From Lachnospiraceae bacterium (GTDB lineage: Bacteria; Bacillota; Clostridia; Lachnospirales; Lachnospiraceae), in assembly GCA_900766915.1 (NCBI GenBank), contig CAAFXE010000187.1:1-11374 (forward strand): 11,374 nucleotides of DNA, read 5' to 3'. This document shows, one piece after another, positions 5,854-11,213 of this stretch. The stretch's first letter is position 1, and every line of letters starts with the position of its first letter. A program made the position numbers and the translations under genes. The notes beneath the pieces were generated by a model that saw only the letters and a list, made by a program, of their open reading frames with translations, was not told the origin of the DNA and did no database searches.

Positions 5854-5920
5854 GGGAAAATCCAAAATTGAATGTGCGTTTTCAAAAGGCGTGGGCAGTT
5901 CTCCCACGAAAAGCGGTTTT
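5854..5920 (+). repeat. Conserved non-coding block, copy 1 (oriT- or origin-like)
   Basis: Two segments, GGGAAAATCC (5854-5863) and CCCACGAAAAGCGGTTTT (5903-5920), recur in reverse orientation at 11214-11281 with nearly the same spacing (49 versus 50 bp). Inside is a hairpin CGTGGG/CCCACG (5890-5895 with 5903-5908, 7-nt loop). A 30-codon reading frame from 5852 runs through it, but the second copy does not keep it, so it is probably not coding. A conserved hairpin next to a perfectly kept single-strand-like segment suits a transfer origin or replication origin. The role is inferred. Confidence 0.55.
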
Positions 5921-5972
5921 CATTTTGGGCGACGGGGCTTGTGACTGTGATCGGCAGGAGGATCAAGACAAT

Positions 5973-6233
5973 TCAGAAATAACGCCCATCGGCTTTTTCC
6001 CGAAGCCATTGGGCAGTGCGTTTCTTCTTTGCCTCAAAGCGTTCCAAATCACGCTTGTGTTTTCCTGTCAAATCGATGTTTTTATAACTGCCCTTTACCG
6101 CATTGGAAAACTGCTCGTTTTGGATGTACGCTTCAATGCCCTGGGGATTCACATATTCTGCCATCACCCAATCAACAACTCCATAATAACTGTAATGGAA
6201 GTTTCCATCTGCTTCTTTCACAAAATAAGACAT
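5973..6233 (-). CDS. Hypothetical protein downstream of the GIY-YIG gene
   Basis: An 86-residue soluble protein with no family that I recognise. The N-terminal half is rich in aromatic residues (FHYSYYGVVDWVMAEYVNPQ). The C-terminal half is strongly basic and helical (GKHKRDLERFEAKKKRTAQW), consistent with nucleic-acid binding. The start is ATG at 6233 with AGGAG eight bases upstream; an earlier in-frame start at 6332 would overlap the nuclease gene heavily. It begins only 5 bp after the GIY-YIG stop codon, so the two form an operon and may act together. Confidence 0.65.
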   Translation of the reverse strand: MSYFVKEADGNFHYSYYGVVDWVMAEYVNPQGIEAYIQNEQFSNAVKGSYKNIDLTGKHKRDLERFEAKKKRTAQWLREKADGRYF

Positions 6234-6238
6234 CTTCT

Positions 6239-6694
6239 TTACTCCTTTGATACATCTTTTTGCTTCTCTCCATCCAGAAGCCTCTTCAGCACTTCTCTGG
6301 CTTCTATGGAGTTTACATCCCATGAGTGCCAATTTCCAGCCTTTGGTATCTGTGTATTCAGAATAGGGCAGTGTTCCCGAATCAATTCGCCCTCTTTTTC
6401 TCCAATCTCTTCGCTAATGTCATCCCGACGCTTGCACTTTGCGTAATAAAGCACATCGAAGCCAACGGTGTGTCCCTTCCGCTGTGCTTCAGCCAGAATG
6501 CGGTACTTCCGCTCAGAACAGGTCTTGATCCCGACATAGTGTTGTGCCACACGCTCTAACATATTTTTGCTTTTTCCGATGTACACGATTTCGTCATCCA
6601 GTTTGATACAATAGATACCTGGATGTTCATATTTTGGCGCAAGTCCTTTTCTGCGAAGCATTTCACAAACATTTTCTTCGTAACGATTTGCCAT
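6239..6694 (-). CDS. GIY-YIG domain nuclease
   Basis: A 151-residue protein whose core is a GIY-YIG endonuclease domain: PGIYCI (25-30), VYIGKSKNMLERVAQH (37-52, with R48 in the catalytic arginine position), and EGELIREHCPILNTQ (101-115, with E103 as metal-binding glutamate and N113). The family's usual residues are thus present. Small stand-alone members occur in mobile elements, as homing-type nucleases, and in repair. A basic C-terminal tail follows (KRLLDGEKQKD). The start is ATG at 6694 with GGGAGG six bases upstream; a longer reading frame from 6817 has no RBS and contains the promoter. It is followed by a small basic protein. The target DNA is unknown. Confidence 0.85.
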   Translation of the reverse strand: MANRYEENVCEMLRRKGLAPKYEHPGIYCIKLDDEIVYIGKSKNMLERVAQHYVGIKTCSERKYRILAEAQRKGHTVGFDVLYYAKCKRRDDISEEIGEKEGELIREHCPILNTQIPKAGNWHSWDVNSIEAREVLKRLLDGEKQKDVSKE

Positions 6695-6725
6695 TCCGTC
6701 CCTCCCTTCTTCTTTTTCTACAAAT

Positions 6726-6731
6726 ATTATA
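6726..6731 (-). promoter_or_regulatory. -10 box before the GIY-YIG gene
   Basis: TATAAT on the minus strand, within an AT-rich stretch 32 bp upstream of the GIY-YIG start. No good -35 is visible. Confidence 0.5.
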
Positions 6732-6818
6732 ACATAATTTTTTATAAAGATCGAAAAACAGGAGTATTTGTGGCGGATTACGAACTTTTCCGTGTTTCGG
6801 GGCGGACGGAAATACACG

Positions 6819-6875
6819 AAAAAAACGGCAAGCCGCTCAAAGCCCCGTCTATGGGTTCTCTGAATCGGCTTGCCG
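6819..6875 (-). terminator. Large-loop terminator of the 253-83-53 aa operon
   Basis: On the minus strand, CGGCAAGCCG (6866-6875) pairs with CGGCTTGCCG (6826-6835), followed by seven U (6819-6825). The 30-nt loop has further pairing (CAGAG with CTTTG, CCC with GGG). An almost identical structure ends the plus-strand operon at 11080-11136, including the loop sequence, which is far more conservation than a simple terminator needs. Confidence 0.8.
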
Positions 6876-6881
6876 CTTCTC

Positions 6882-7043
6882 TTATAATTTGATTTTGATT
6901 TCTTTGTCCCAGTCCTTCAAAAGATCGTCCACCGCCGCATCCAAAGCGGTTTTCATGGACTTCTCCATTATGCTGAAAATCTCCTTTTCCAAAATGGACT
7001 GCTGCTTCTTCTTTTTCTTTTTTTCTTCATCCTTCTGGCTCAT
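6882..7043 (-). CDS. Lysine-rich small protein (53 aa), copy A
   Basis: The N-terminus is a run of charged residues (MSQKDEEKKKKKKQQ). A helix then follows (LEKEIFSIMEKSMKTALDAA, then VDDLLKDWDKEIKIKL). From residue 17 on it is nearly identical to the 51-aa protein at 10918-11073, differing mainly in the length of the lysine run. The start ATG shares one base with the stop of the preceding gene (TAATG), so translation is coupled. I know no assigned function; an amphipathic basic helix could bind nucleic acid or a partner protein. Conservation of both protein and terminator in two separate operons suggests that the unit matters to the element. Confidence 0.75.
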   Translation of the reverse strand: MSQKDEEKKKKKKQQSILEKEIFSIMEKSMKTALDAAVDDLLKDWDKEIKIKL

Positions 7044-7294
7044 TATTTCATTTTCACCTCGCTCTTGATATTCACATGGTATGGCTCGGCTGCTTCCTTG
7101 GCGGCTCTCTTTGCCGCCTGTTCCGCTTCCATGGCATCCATCCGCTCCGCTTCCCGCAAAGACATTTGATAGTGAATCTCACTGAAGCGGTATTGTATTT
7201 CATCTTCTGGCGTGATTTCCCGCCCTTGATTGAACTGCGCTCTGAGCATCAGTTCAGTTTCCCTTGCTAATTTTACTCTTTCAACATTGGTCAT
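7043..7294 (-). CDS. Hypothetical helical protein (83 aa)
   Basis: A charged, mostly helical protein with an alanine/glutamate-rich coiled-coil region (RMDAMEAEQAAKRAAKEAAE) and a C-terminus VNIKSEVKMK. This tail resembles the KVKSEVKLKK end of the 61-aa protein at 10736-10921, which has the same position before the lysine-rich gene in the other operon. The start is ATG at 7294, with AAAGGAGGG seven bases upstream; it overlaps the end of the 253-aa gene by 14 bp. It also shares a base with the next start. Function is unknown; the matching position and tail suggest a related, diverged role in both operons. Confidence 0.7.
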   Translation of the reverse strand: MTNVERVKLARETELMLRAQFNQGREITPEDEIQYRFSEIHYQMSLREAERMDAMEAEQAAKRAAKEAAEPYHVNIKSEVKMK

Positions 7295-8042
7295 TGTTTG
7301 ACCCTCCTTTCTCAAATCTCAATATATCGAAACCATCAAGTCCATAAACAGGGACTTTGATAGGGTAGTAGCCGTATTTTTGGTGAAAACTCTTGCGTGC
7401 GGCTATGTAGTTGGACAGACTGATTTCTCCGATTGCCTCTTGTAGTTCTTCTTTTTGAATCAAACCGATTTGGTAATCGTTCAGAAGTTCCAATTCCTTT
7501 TGTTTGCCGTCTTCCTTACTTTGGCTGTAACAGTCTAAAAAAAGCTGGATTGCTTCATCGGACATGGGGATGTAGCAATTATGCTCCAAATCCGCACGGC
7601 ACCAGATTTTTTCAATAATTTCCCCGTGGGTGCCGCCCTCTCCGACTTTCTTTCCAAACATGGACGCTACACGAAGTCGGGTGTACTCATAGACCGTCCC
7701 CTCTGTGTGGTGGTATTCCTGGATTTCGTCTTTTTTCTGAATAATCCGTGCGATATTTTTCGCCGTTTGTACATTGTCCCGCTCAATTACATCGACAATT
7801 TCTTTTTCGTAAATCTGATCCCGCAGTTCTTTACTGCGTTTTGACAGTGGCTTTTGGTAATCGCCCAATTTGCGGATGATGTGATATTTTGTTGAGCGTC
7901 CCTCGTAAACGACCTCGTATTCATAGTACAGGCAGAAATTTTCAAGCAGTTCATCCCGCCTGTGATCCCAGGTGCTTTTGCTGATCCCCATGAATTTCTG
8001 CATCTGCTGGGTAGTGTAGATTTTCCCTTCTTCCAATTCCAT
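7281..8042 (-). CDS. Helix-turn-helix protein, possible replication or plasmid regulator (253 aa)
   Basis: The N-terminus reads GKIYTTQQMQKFMGISKSTW then DHRRDELLENF (about 6-36), a clear helix-turn-helix of MerR- or excisionase-like type, in which the protein binds DNA. A charged helical region (QKPLSKRSKELRDQIYEKEI, 63-82) and a C-terminal domain with SNYIAARKSFHQKYGYYPIK (210-229) follow. I recognise no named family. It leads an operon with the 83-aa and 53-aa genes, corresponding to the winged-helix gene at 10051 in the mirror operon. The start is ATG at 8042, preceded by GAGGTG. A large inverted repeat lies about 80-140 bp upstream and could be its operator. It is probably a DNA-binding protein of replication or transfer control; this is inference. 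Confidence 0.75.
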   Translation of the reverse strand: MELEEGKIYTTQQMQKFMGISKSTWDHRRDELLENFCLYYEYEVVYEGRSTKYHIIRKLGDYQKPLSKRSKELRDQIYEKEIVDVIERDNVQTAKNIARIIQKKDEIQEYHHTEGTVYEYTRLRVASMFGKKVGEGGTHGEIIEKIWCRADLEHNCYIPMSDEAIQLFLDCYSQSKEDGKQKELELLNDYQIGLIQKEELQEAIGEISLSNYIAARKSFHQKYGYYPIKVPVYGLDGFDILRFEKGGSNNDQC

Positions 8043-8123
8043 ACCATTTCACCTCACTCTCTACACTATTACTGCAAAAACATGGGGATTGTTTTTCCTT
8101 TCTTGCCCGAAAAGTTTGGGAGA

Positions 8124-8185
8124 ATACTATGCAAAATTTTTTGATGTTCTATTATAAAGGAGAGTCAAAAAATTTTGCATACTAT
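8124..8185. repeat. 21-bp near-perfect inverted repeat enclosing a -10-like box
   Basis: Arms at 8124-8144 and 8165-8185 match at 20 of 21 positions (core ATGCAAAATTTTTTGA and its complement) around a 20-nt spacer. The spacer carries TATAAT on the minus strand (8151-8156), though without a good -35. It lies between the five-gene minus operon and the 253-aa gene. It could be an operator pair, a recombination site, or a weak terminator. The 197 bp at 8043-8239 hold no gene. Confidence 0.6.
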
Positions 8186-8239
8186 GTTTCCTGTAATCTC
8201 CCTGAGCGAAACACTTCTAACAGGCTCCTCCATGGCGAT

Positions 8240-8431
8240 TCATATATTGAGATAGGCTTTCATCAGTTCATCGTCGCTCATGGGCGTGAACTCGGCTTCC
8301 AGAGCCTCACGATAGAAGCCCGCAGCCTCGTAGAACTCCATGAGAATATCCATCAGAGCCTCACGCTTATCACAACCATACTCCTGGCAGTAGGCGGTCA
8401 ATTCTTCCATGCACTTCTCAAACTTAGTCAT
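8240..8431 (-). CDS. Hypothetical acidic protein (63 aa)
   Basis: A small acidic helical protein (MTKFEKCMEELTAYCQEYG, then ALMDILMEFYEAAGFYREAL) ending SDDELMKAYLNI. No family recognised. Two ATG codons follow the AGGAGG: the first is only 2 bases away, and the second (8431) is 8 bases away and is chosen. The same arrangement starts the 55-aa gene at 9877. It is the last gene of the five-gene operon, 21 bp after the previous stop. Confidence 0.65.
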   Translation of the reverse strand: MTKFEKCMEELTAYCQEYGCDKREALMDILMEFYEAAGFYREALEAEFTPMSDDELMKAYLNI

Positions 8432-8452
8432 TTTCATTTCCTCCTTTCTAAA

Positions 8453-8689
8453 TTAGGATGCCTCGGGCATCTTCTGCTTGTATTCGATAACCTTAGGGGC
8501 TTCAACAGGGGCGACGGTCAGCTTGCCGTCCTTGAAGACAACTGCCTTCTTGTAGTCGGGGAACTGCGCCTTGAACCAGTCACAGACATACTTGTAAGGG
8601 CTTGCCAGAGCAACGGACGCAGCCTTGACAGTTTCAAACACTTCCAGCAGTTCGTCAGCGTTCTCGTAGACCCGAATGTGCTGCTTCAT
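8453..8689 (-). CDS. Hypothetical protein (78 aa), mobile-element operon
   Basis: Begins with a basic strand (KQHIRVYENADELLEVFETV), then an alanine-rich helix with SPYKYVCDWFKAQFPDYKKA and a C-terminal strand FKDGKLTVAPVEAP. It looks like a compact alpha/beta protein, and I recognise no family. Its ATG overlaps the stop of the previous gene by 4 bp (ATGA), showing translational coupling. The previous protein has a comparable FPGMKEVVV strand after a helix, so the two may be distant relatives or partners. Confidence 0.65.
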   Translation of the reverse strand: MKQHIRVYENADELLEVFETVKAASVALASPYKYVCDWFKAQFPDYKKAVVFKDGKLTVAPVEAPKVIEYKQKMPEAS

Positions 8690-8919
8690 GTGTCGTAGGT
8701 CAAACGGTGGTTTGCCTTGGCGGTGGTCTGCACACGCCCGGAGACAACAACCTCCTTCATGCCGGGGAAGTCGCTGCGAATATTCTTCAGGAGGGTGTTT
8801 TCCTTTGTGCCATACTTAGCAGCGGCAGCCGCAAACTTGTAGTTCATAATGACGGTGTTGGTGTCGAACAGAATCTTGTAACCCTCACGACCGGGCTTTA
8901 CCATAGTAGTGTTAGCCAT
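8686..8919 (-). CDS. Hypothetical protein (77 aa), mobile-element operon
   Basis: Opens MANTTMVKPGREGYKILFDT, then a strand and a helix (IMNYKFAAAAAKYGTKENTL), then FPGMKEVVVSGRV and a polar tail. It is soluble, without recognised motifs. The start is ATG at 8919, with GGAAAGGTG about six bases upstream. A longer frame to 8970 has no RBS and would run into the inverted repeat at 8966-8999. It is coupled to the downstream 78-aa gene by a 4-bp overlap. Confidence 0.65.
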   Translation of the reverse strand: MANTTMVKPGREGYKILFDTNTVIMNYKFAAAAAKYGTKENTLLKNIRSDFPGMKEVVVSGRVQTTAKANHRLTYDT

Positions 8920-8965
8920 TGTATTCACCTTTCCTTTCTTCTGGATTACATTGCATGGAATTGCA

Positions 8966-8999
8966 GTCAAAACATCGGGTACAGACCCGACATTTTGAC
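8966..8999. repeat. 15-bp imperfect inverted repeat inside the small-gene operon
   Basis: GTCAAAACATCGGGT and ACCCGACATTTTGAC flank a 4-nt loop, with two mismatched positions. It fills most of the 104-bp gap between the 96-aa and 77-aa genes, the only real gap in the operon. No U tract follows on either strand, so it may be an operator, a processing site or a stabilising hairpin. Confidence 0.5.
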
Positions 9000-9023
9000 C
9001 GCATATCCACCCGAAACGCTACA

Positions 9024-9314
9024 CTATTTCATCTGGCTGTTGAAACCGTTTTGTTTGGCGTTCTCGCTTACTTTTCGCCTGCGTTCCTCGCTGTACGGTG
9101 GTTGCAGACGGATGGACAGTCGGGACTTGTCCAGGACATAGGACACGCCGCCCTGCGCATAGGTCTTTTCCAGTCGGCAGAGGTCAGGGTACTTCTTGGC
9201 GAACGCCGCCAGTCTGTTTCTCAATCCAGCATTGTAGGTCTGGATGTGGGCGATGTCCTCGCCCTCGCTGAAAAGTATGATGGTTTCCTTTTCATACTTT
9301 GTCAGTTTACTCAC
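9024..9314 (-). CDS. Hypothetical protein (96 aa) with basic C-terminus
   Basis: Contains a strand-helix-strand region (ETIILFSEGEDIAHIQTYN, then LRNRLAAFAKKYPDLCRLEK), the strand SYVLDKSRLSIRLQPP and a basic end YSEERRRKVSENAKQN. Small proteins with this plan and a YSEE-type arginine/lysine tail are common in Clostridial ICEs, without known role. The start is read as GTG at 9314, with GGAGG six bases upstream, overlapping the preceding stop by 8 bp; the ATG upstream has no RBS. Confidence 0.7.
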   Translation of the reverse strand: MSKLTKYEKETIILFSEGEDIAHIQTYNAGLRNRLAAFAKKYPDLCRLEKTYAQGGVSYVLDKSRLSIRLQPPYSEERRRKVSENAKQNGFNSQMK

Positions 9315-9582
9315 AAAGTCCCTCCACAATCGGGGCAGAATAGCTGCCAAGGGAACTCTGCTGGCGGGAGCGGATCACTTCACGGCGTATGCTGTTGAGG
9401 AAGCAGCGATACCATCGGTCACAGTCCTCACCACTCAGCTTGACTGCCAGCGTGTAGAACAGCTTCTTGGTCTCAAGGTCAGGCGCAAGGGCAGCCACAT
9501 AGCGAAGCCGTTCAACAGTTGCTTCCCGGTTCGGGCATCCAAAAGCGTACAGGGCTTGCTTTTCATTCATGGACATTGTCAT
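9307..9582 (-). CDS. Hypothetical protein (91 aa), first gene of small-gene operon
   Basis: Helical protein: MNEKQALYAFGCPNREATVE, then RLRYVAALAPDLETKKLFYT and LSGEDCDRWYRCFLNSIRRE. It has three cysteines, without a clear metal site. I recognise no family, although similar small genes accompany conjugative-element backbones. The start is ATG at 9582, nine bases after AGGAGG. It leads the minus operon of five genes, directly after the terminator of the membrane-protein remnant. No strong promoter is seen in that short gap, so expression may depend on incomplete termination. Confidence 0.7.
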   Translation of the reverse strand: MTMSMNEKQALYAFGCPNREATVERLRYVAALAPDLETKKLFYTLAVKLSGEDCDRWYRCFLNSIRREVIRSRQQSSLGSYSAPIVEGLCE

Positions 9583-9607
9583 TGGTGTGTTCCTCCTTAA
9601 TTTTTGG

Positions 9608-9650
9608 AAAAAAATAGCGACAGGGACTTCATAAGGAAATACCTGTCGCT
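9608..9650 (-). terminator. Rho-independent terminator after the membrane-protein remnant
   Basis: On the minus strand AGCGACAGG (9642-9650) pairs with CCTGTCGCT (9616-9624) around a 17-nt loop, followed by A and seven U. It lies 26 bp past the remnant's stop and just ahead of the RBS of the 91-aa gene. Confidence 0.7.
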
Positions 9651-9675
9651 TTGTTGACGATATGGAATTTTCAGG

Positions 9676-9852
9676 TCAGGACTTGATAAATTCACGCAGT
9701 CTGTAATTAACAGCTGAAATTCTGGCAATCAGCCATTCCGCAAAATGGGGGATGATAAAGATAACAAATGCGACCATCATCATTTGGACAGCTTCTGCGC
9801 CTGTGCCGATACCGAGCATCAATCCGGCAAGCCAGACTGAAACGAAGACTGC
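9676..9852 (-). pseudogene. C-terminal remnant of an integral membrane protein
   Basis: An open frame of 58 codons follows a TAG at 9853-9855 and ends at a TGA. It encodes two hydrophobic segments (AVFVSVWLAGLMLGIGTG and MMMVAFVIFIIPHF) and a basic end (RISAVNYRLREFIKS). No RBS precedes the internal ATG codons, and the 5' part is replaced by the RBS region of the plus-strand gene at 9877. It therefore looks like the tail of a larger membrane protein, perhaps of a transfer apparatus, cut off by recombination. The family is not identifiable. Confidence 0.5.
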
Positions 9853-9876
9853 CTAAGCCAGAAGGAGGAAATGAAA

Positions 9877-10044
9877 ATGTACGAACTGACTGAAGTCGAC
9901 ATGATGGTGGATGCCATTGGTATGCTCATGGACGAGCATGGTATTAGGTGCGAGGATGGTCATTGGATGACTGAAGAGGAACTGCTGAGGCTCCCCGAAG
10001 CGGAAGTAAGAAAACTATTCAACTTGTGTTATGGAAAGGATTGA
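9877..10044 (+). CDS. Hypothetical acidic protein (55 aa)
   Basis: A short acidic protein, MYELTEVDMMVDAIGMLMDE, then HGIRCEDGHWMTEEELLRLP and a terminal helix. It is too short for the usual gene-length cutoffs, but it has AGGAGG (9863-9868) eight bases before the ATG and ends 6 bp before the winged-helix gene, so it is most likely real and the first gene of the plus operon. A nearer ATG at 9871 touches the RBS and is not chosen. No family is recognised; small acidic proteins next to DNA-binding proteins may be antagonists, but nothing here proves that. Confidence 0.6.
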   Translation: MYELTEVDMMVDAIGMLMDEHGIRCEDGHWMTEEELLRLPEAEVRKLFNLCYGKD

Positions 10045-10050
10045 TTCAAA

Positions 10051-10584
10051 ATGGCAACTGTCCCCAATCAGCGTAAGGTAATTATTCACAGGGAAAAATG
10101 TGAGAGGGACTTCCTGCAAATCAAAAAAGAAAACTGGTTCGCTGCGAACAAGGACTTGGAACCCTATGGTTTGCAAGTGTACCTCTATCTCGCCGGAAAC
10201 AGGGACGGTTTCACTCTTGAATTATCCCAAGAGGCAGCGGAGCGTGAGGCTGGCATCAAGAAAACCTCTTTCCACAAGTATGTGACCCTGATGATTGAAA
10301 AAGGCTACCTCGTTCAGCGTGGAGATGGAAGCAATCTCTACGACTTTTATGAAAAGCCCCAAGAGCAAAAGAAGAAAGCGGTTCCGGCTGGCGAACAGGT
10401 CAGTTTGCAAGGCGAATCCACACAAGAAAACCACGATTCGCCTGACGAACTTTTGCGTTTGCTGAGCGAATTTGAAGATTCGCAAGGCAATCCAGTGAGT
10501 TCTGAGCGTGATAAAGAAATAAATAATAAGCGAGATAATTCCCAAAATAAAAAGATAAATAAGAACGATGGTTTCGTTTTTTAG
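10051..10584 (+). CDS. Winged-helix DNA-binding protein of replication/mobilisation operon
   Basis: A 177-residue protein with an N-terminal winged helix: NWFAANKDLEPYGLQVYLYL (28-47), AGNRDGFTLELSQEAAEREA (48-67), GIKKTSFHKYVTLMIEKGYL (68-87), then a wing VQRGDGSNLYDFYEKP. This pattern is typical of helix-turn-helix proteins in plasmids and ICEs that sit with replication or mobilisation genes. A long polar, probably disordered tail follows, rich in K, N and D, with falling GC content. The start is ATG at 10051 with AAAGGA about ten bases upstream. It precedes a long stem-loop and the 61-aa and 51-aa genes, matching the 253-aa gene's position in the mirror operon. Confidence 0.8.
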   Translation: MATVPNQRKVIIHREKCERDFLQIKKENWFAANKDLEPYGLQVYLYLAGNRDGFTLELSQEAAEREAGIKKTSFHKYVTLMIEKGYLVQRGDGSNLYDFYEKPQEQKKKAVPAGEQVSLQGESTQENHDSPDELLRLLSEFEDSQGNPVSSERDKEINNKRDNSQNKKINKNDGFVF

Positions 10585-10650
10585 ATAAAATGGTCTAATT
10601 AGGATAATCCACCTCCCCTTCTCTACATAAATAGTAAGAGATAGACGCAC

Positions 10651-10705
10651 CGCTATTTTGCTACGAAGCCGCAACAGCGGCGTTCGTGCAAAAGTAGCGA
10701 GTGCG
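10651..10705 (+). other. Long bulged stem-loop, possible MOBQ-like oriT
   Basis: Four short helices stack: CGCTA/TAGCG, TTTTG/CAAAA, ACGAA/TTCGT and CCGC/GCGG, with a 4-nt loop and small bulges (10651-10699). It is followed at once by GTGCG (10701-10705). MOBQ-type transfer origins (pIP501, RSF1010 relatives) have an inverted repeat followed by a nick region containing AAGTGCG. The resemblance is partial (GAGTGCG here). There is no U tract, so it is not a terminator. Confidence 0.4.
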
Positions 10706-10735
10706 ATAAAATTCCAAAAGGAGAGAAAAAAGAGA

Positions 10736-10921
10736 TTGATTGATCAATATTTCAAAAATGTGCCTGAATACTATGATTGGATGTACTTAGATGGCTACAC
10801 CCCAGAGGAAATCCTGTATGCTTTTCACAGAAAGATGGATAGGGAGCAGGAAGAAAGAGAAGCCCTGAACGAGGGGTTCGACTCTATCAAGGTAAAAAGT
10901 GAGGTGAAACTCAAGAAATGA
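10736..10921 (+). CDS. Hypothetical protein (61 aa)
   Basis: The sequence IDQYFKNVPEYYDWMYLDGY, then TPEEILYAFHRKMDREQEER, ends in KVKSEVKLKK. The start is taken as TTG at 10736, about 12 bases after AAGGAG; a TTG at 10658 lies inside the long stem-loop and has no RBS. The TPEEILYAFHRKM portion has the look of a short helical repeat, while the tail matches that of the 83-aa protein at 7043-7294. The stop overlaps the next ATG (ATGA), so the two genes are coupled. Function is unknown. Confidence 0.6.
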   Translation: MIDQYFKNVPEYYDWMYLDGYTPEEILYAFHRKMDREQEEREALNEGFDSIKVKSEVKLKK

Positions 10922-11073
10922 GCGAAAAGAAGGATGAAAAGAAGAAAAAGAAGCAGTCCACTTTGGAAAAAGAGATTTTCAGCATAATGGAAAAGTCCAT
11001 GAAAACAGCCTTGGATGCGGCGGTGGATGACCTTTTGAAGGACTGGGACAAAGAAATCAAAATCAAATTATAA
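10918..11073 (+). CDS. Lysine-rich small protein (51 aa), copy B
   Basis: It opens MSEKKDEKKKKKQSTLEKEI and continues FSIMEKSMKTALDAAVDDLL to the end KIKL. From the first glutamate helix on it equals copy A at 6882-7043 except for a few positions. Its ATG overlaps the preceding stop by 4 bp. It is too short for standard gene-length cutoffs but is supported by conservation, by translational coupling and by the shared terminator. The mode of action is unknown. A charged N-terminal run plus an amphipathic helix could suit nucleic-acid or protein binding. Confidence 0.75.
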   Translation: MSEKKDEKKKKKQSTLEKEIFSIMEKSMKTALDAAVDDLLKDWDKEIKIKL

Positions 11074-11079
11074 GAGAAG

Positions 11080-11136
11080 CGGCAAGCCGATTCAGAGAAC
11101 CCATTGACGGGACTTTGATCGGCTTGCCGTTTTTTT
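11080..11136 (+). terminator. Large-loop terminator, copy B
   Basis: CGGCAAGCCGAT (11080-11091) pairs with ATCGGCTTGCCG (11118-11129), a 12-bp perfect stem, followed by seven T residues. The 26-nt loop resembles the loop of the copy at 6819-6875 and can form an inner CCC/GGG helix. Confidence 0.85.
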
Positions 11137-11145
11137 CGTTTTCTG

Positions 11146-11173
11146 CCGTCAATTCCGTGTGACGGTGTTTTTT
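11146..11173 (+). terminator. Second, smaller terminator-like hairpin
   Basis: CCGTCA (11146-11151) pairs with TGACGG (11160-11165), followed by TGTTTTTT. It could back up the terminator 10 bp upstream or belong to the non-coding region that follows. Confidence 0.5.
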
Positions 11174-11213
11174 GCCGTCCCGCACACAGCCACGAAAACC
11201 GTCATTCTGATAA

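Larger units (their letters stand above)
6819..7043 (-). repeat. Inverted duplication, copy A (53-aa gene plus terminator)
   Basis: This segment matches 10918-11136 in opposite orientation, with most codons of the lysine-rich gene and about 60 bp across its stop codon and terminator stem identical. The two copies, 3.9 kb apart, could recombine and invert the region between. Confidence 0.85.
10918..11136 (+). repeat. Inverted duplication, copy B (51-aa gene plus terminator)
   Basis: This is the counterpart of 6819-7043 on the other strand. Similarity is highest from the middle of the small gene through the first half of the terminator loop and then falls off after the U tract, where the flanking sequences differ. 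Confidence 0.85.

Noticed and set aside
5852..5944. 30-codon frame with a G-rich upstream stretch
   Set aside because: It runs through the conserved block, and the inverted copy does not keep the frame, so a non-coding role is more likely.
5793..6446. Plus-strand open frame of 217 codons
   Set aside because: It is antisense to the GIY-YIG gene and its partner and crosses the conserved non-coding block; no RBS.
8129..8698. Plus-strand open frame of 189 codons
   Set aside because: It is antisense to three coupled small genes with good ribosome binding sites.
10222..10674. Minus-strand open frame of 150 codons with hydrophobic stretches
   Set aside because: It is antisense to the winged-helix gene; the hydrophobicity comes from the lysine- and asparagine-rich codons on the other strand.
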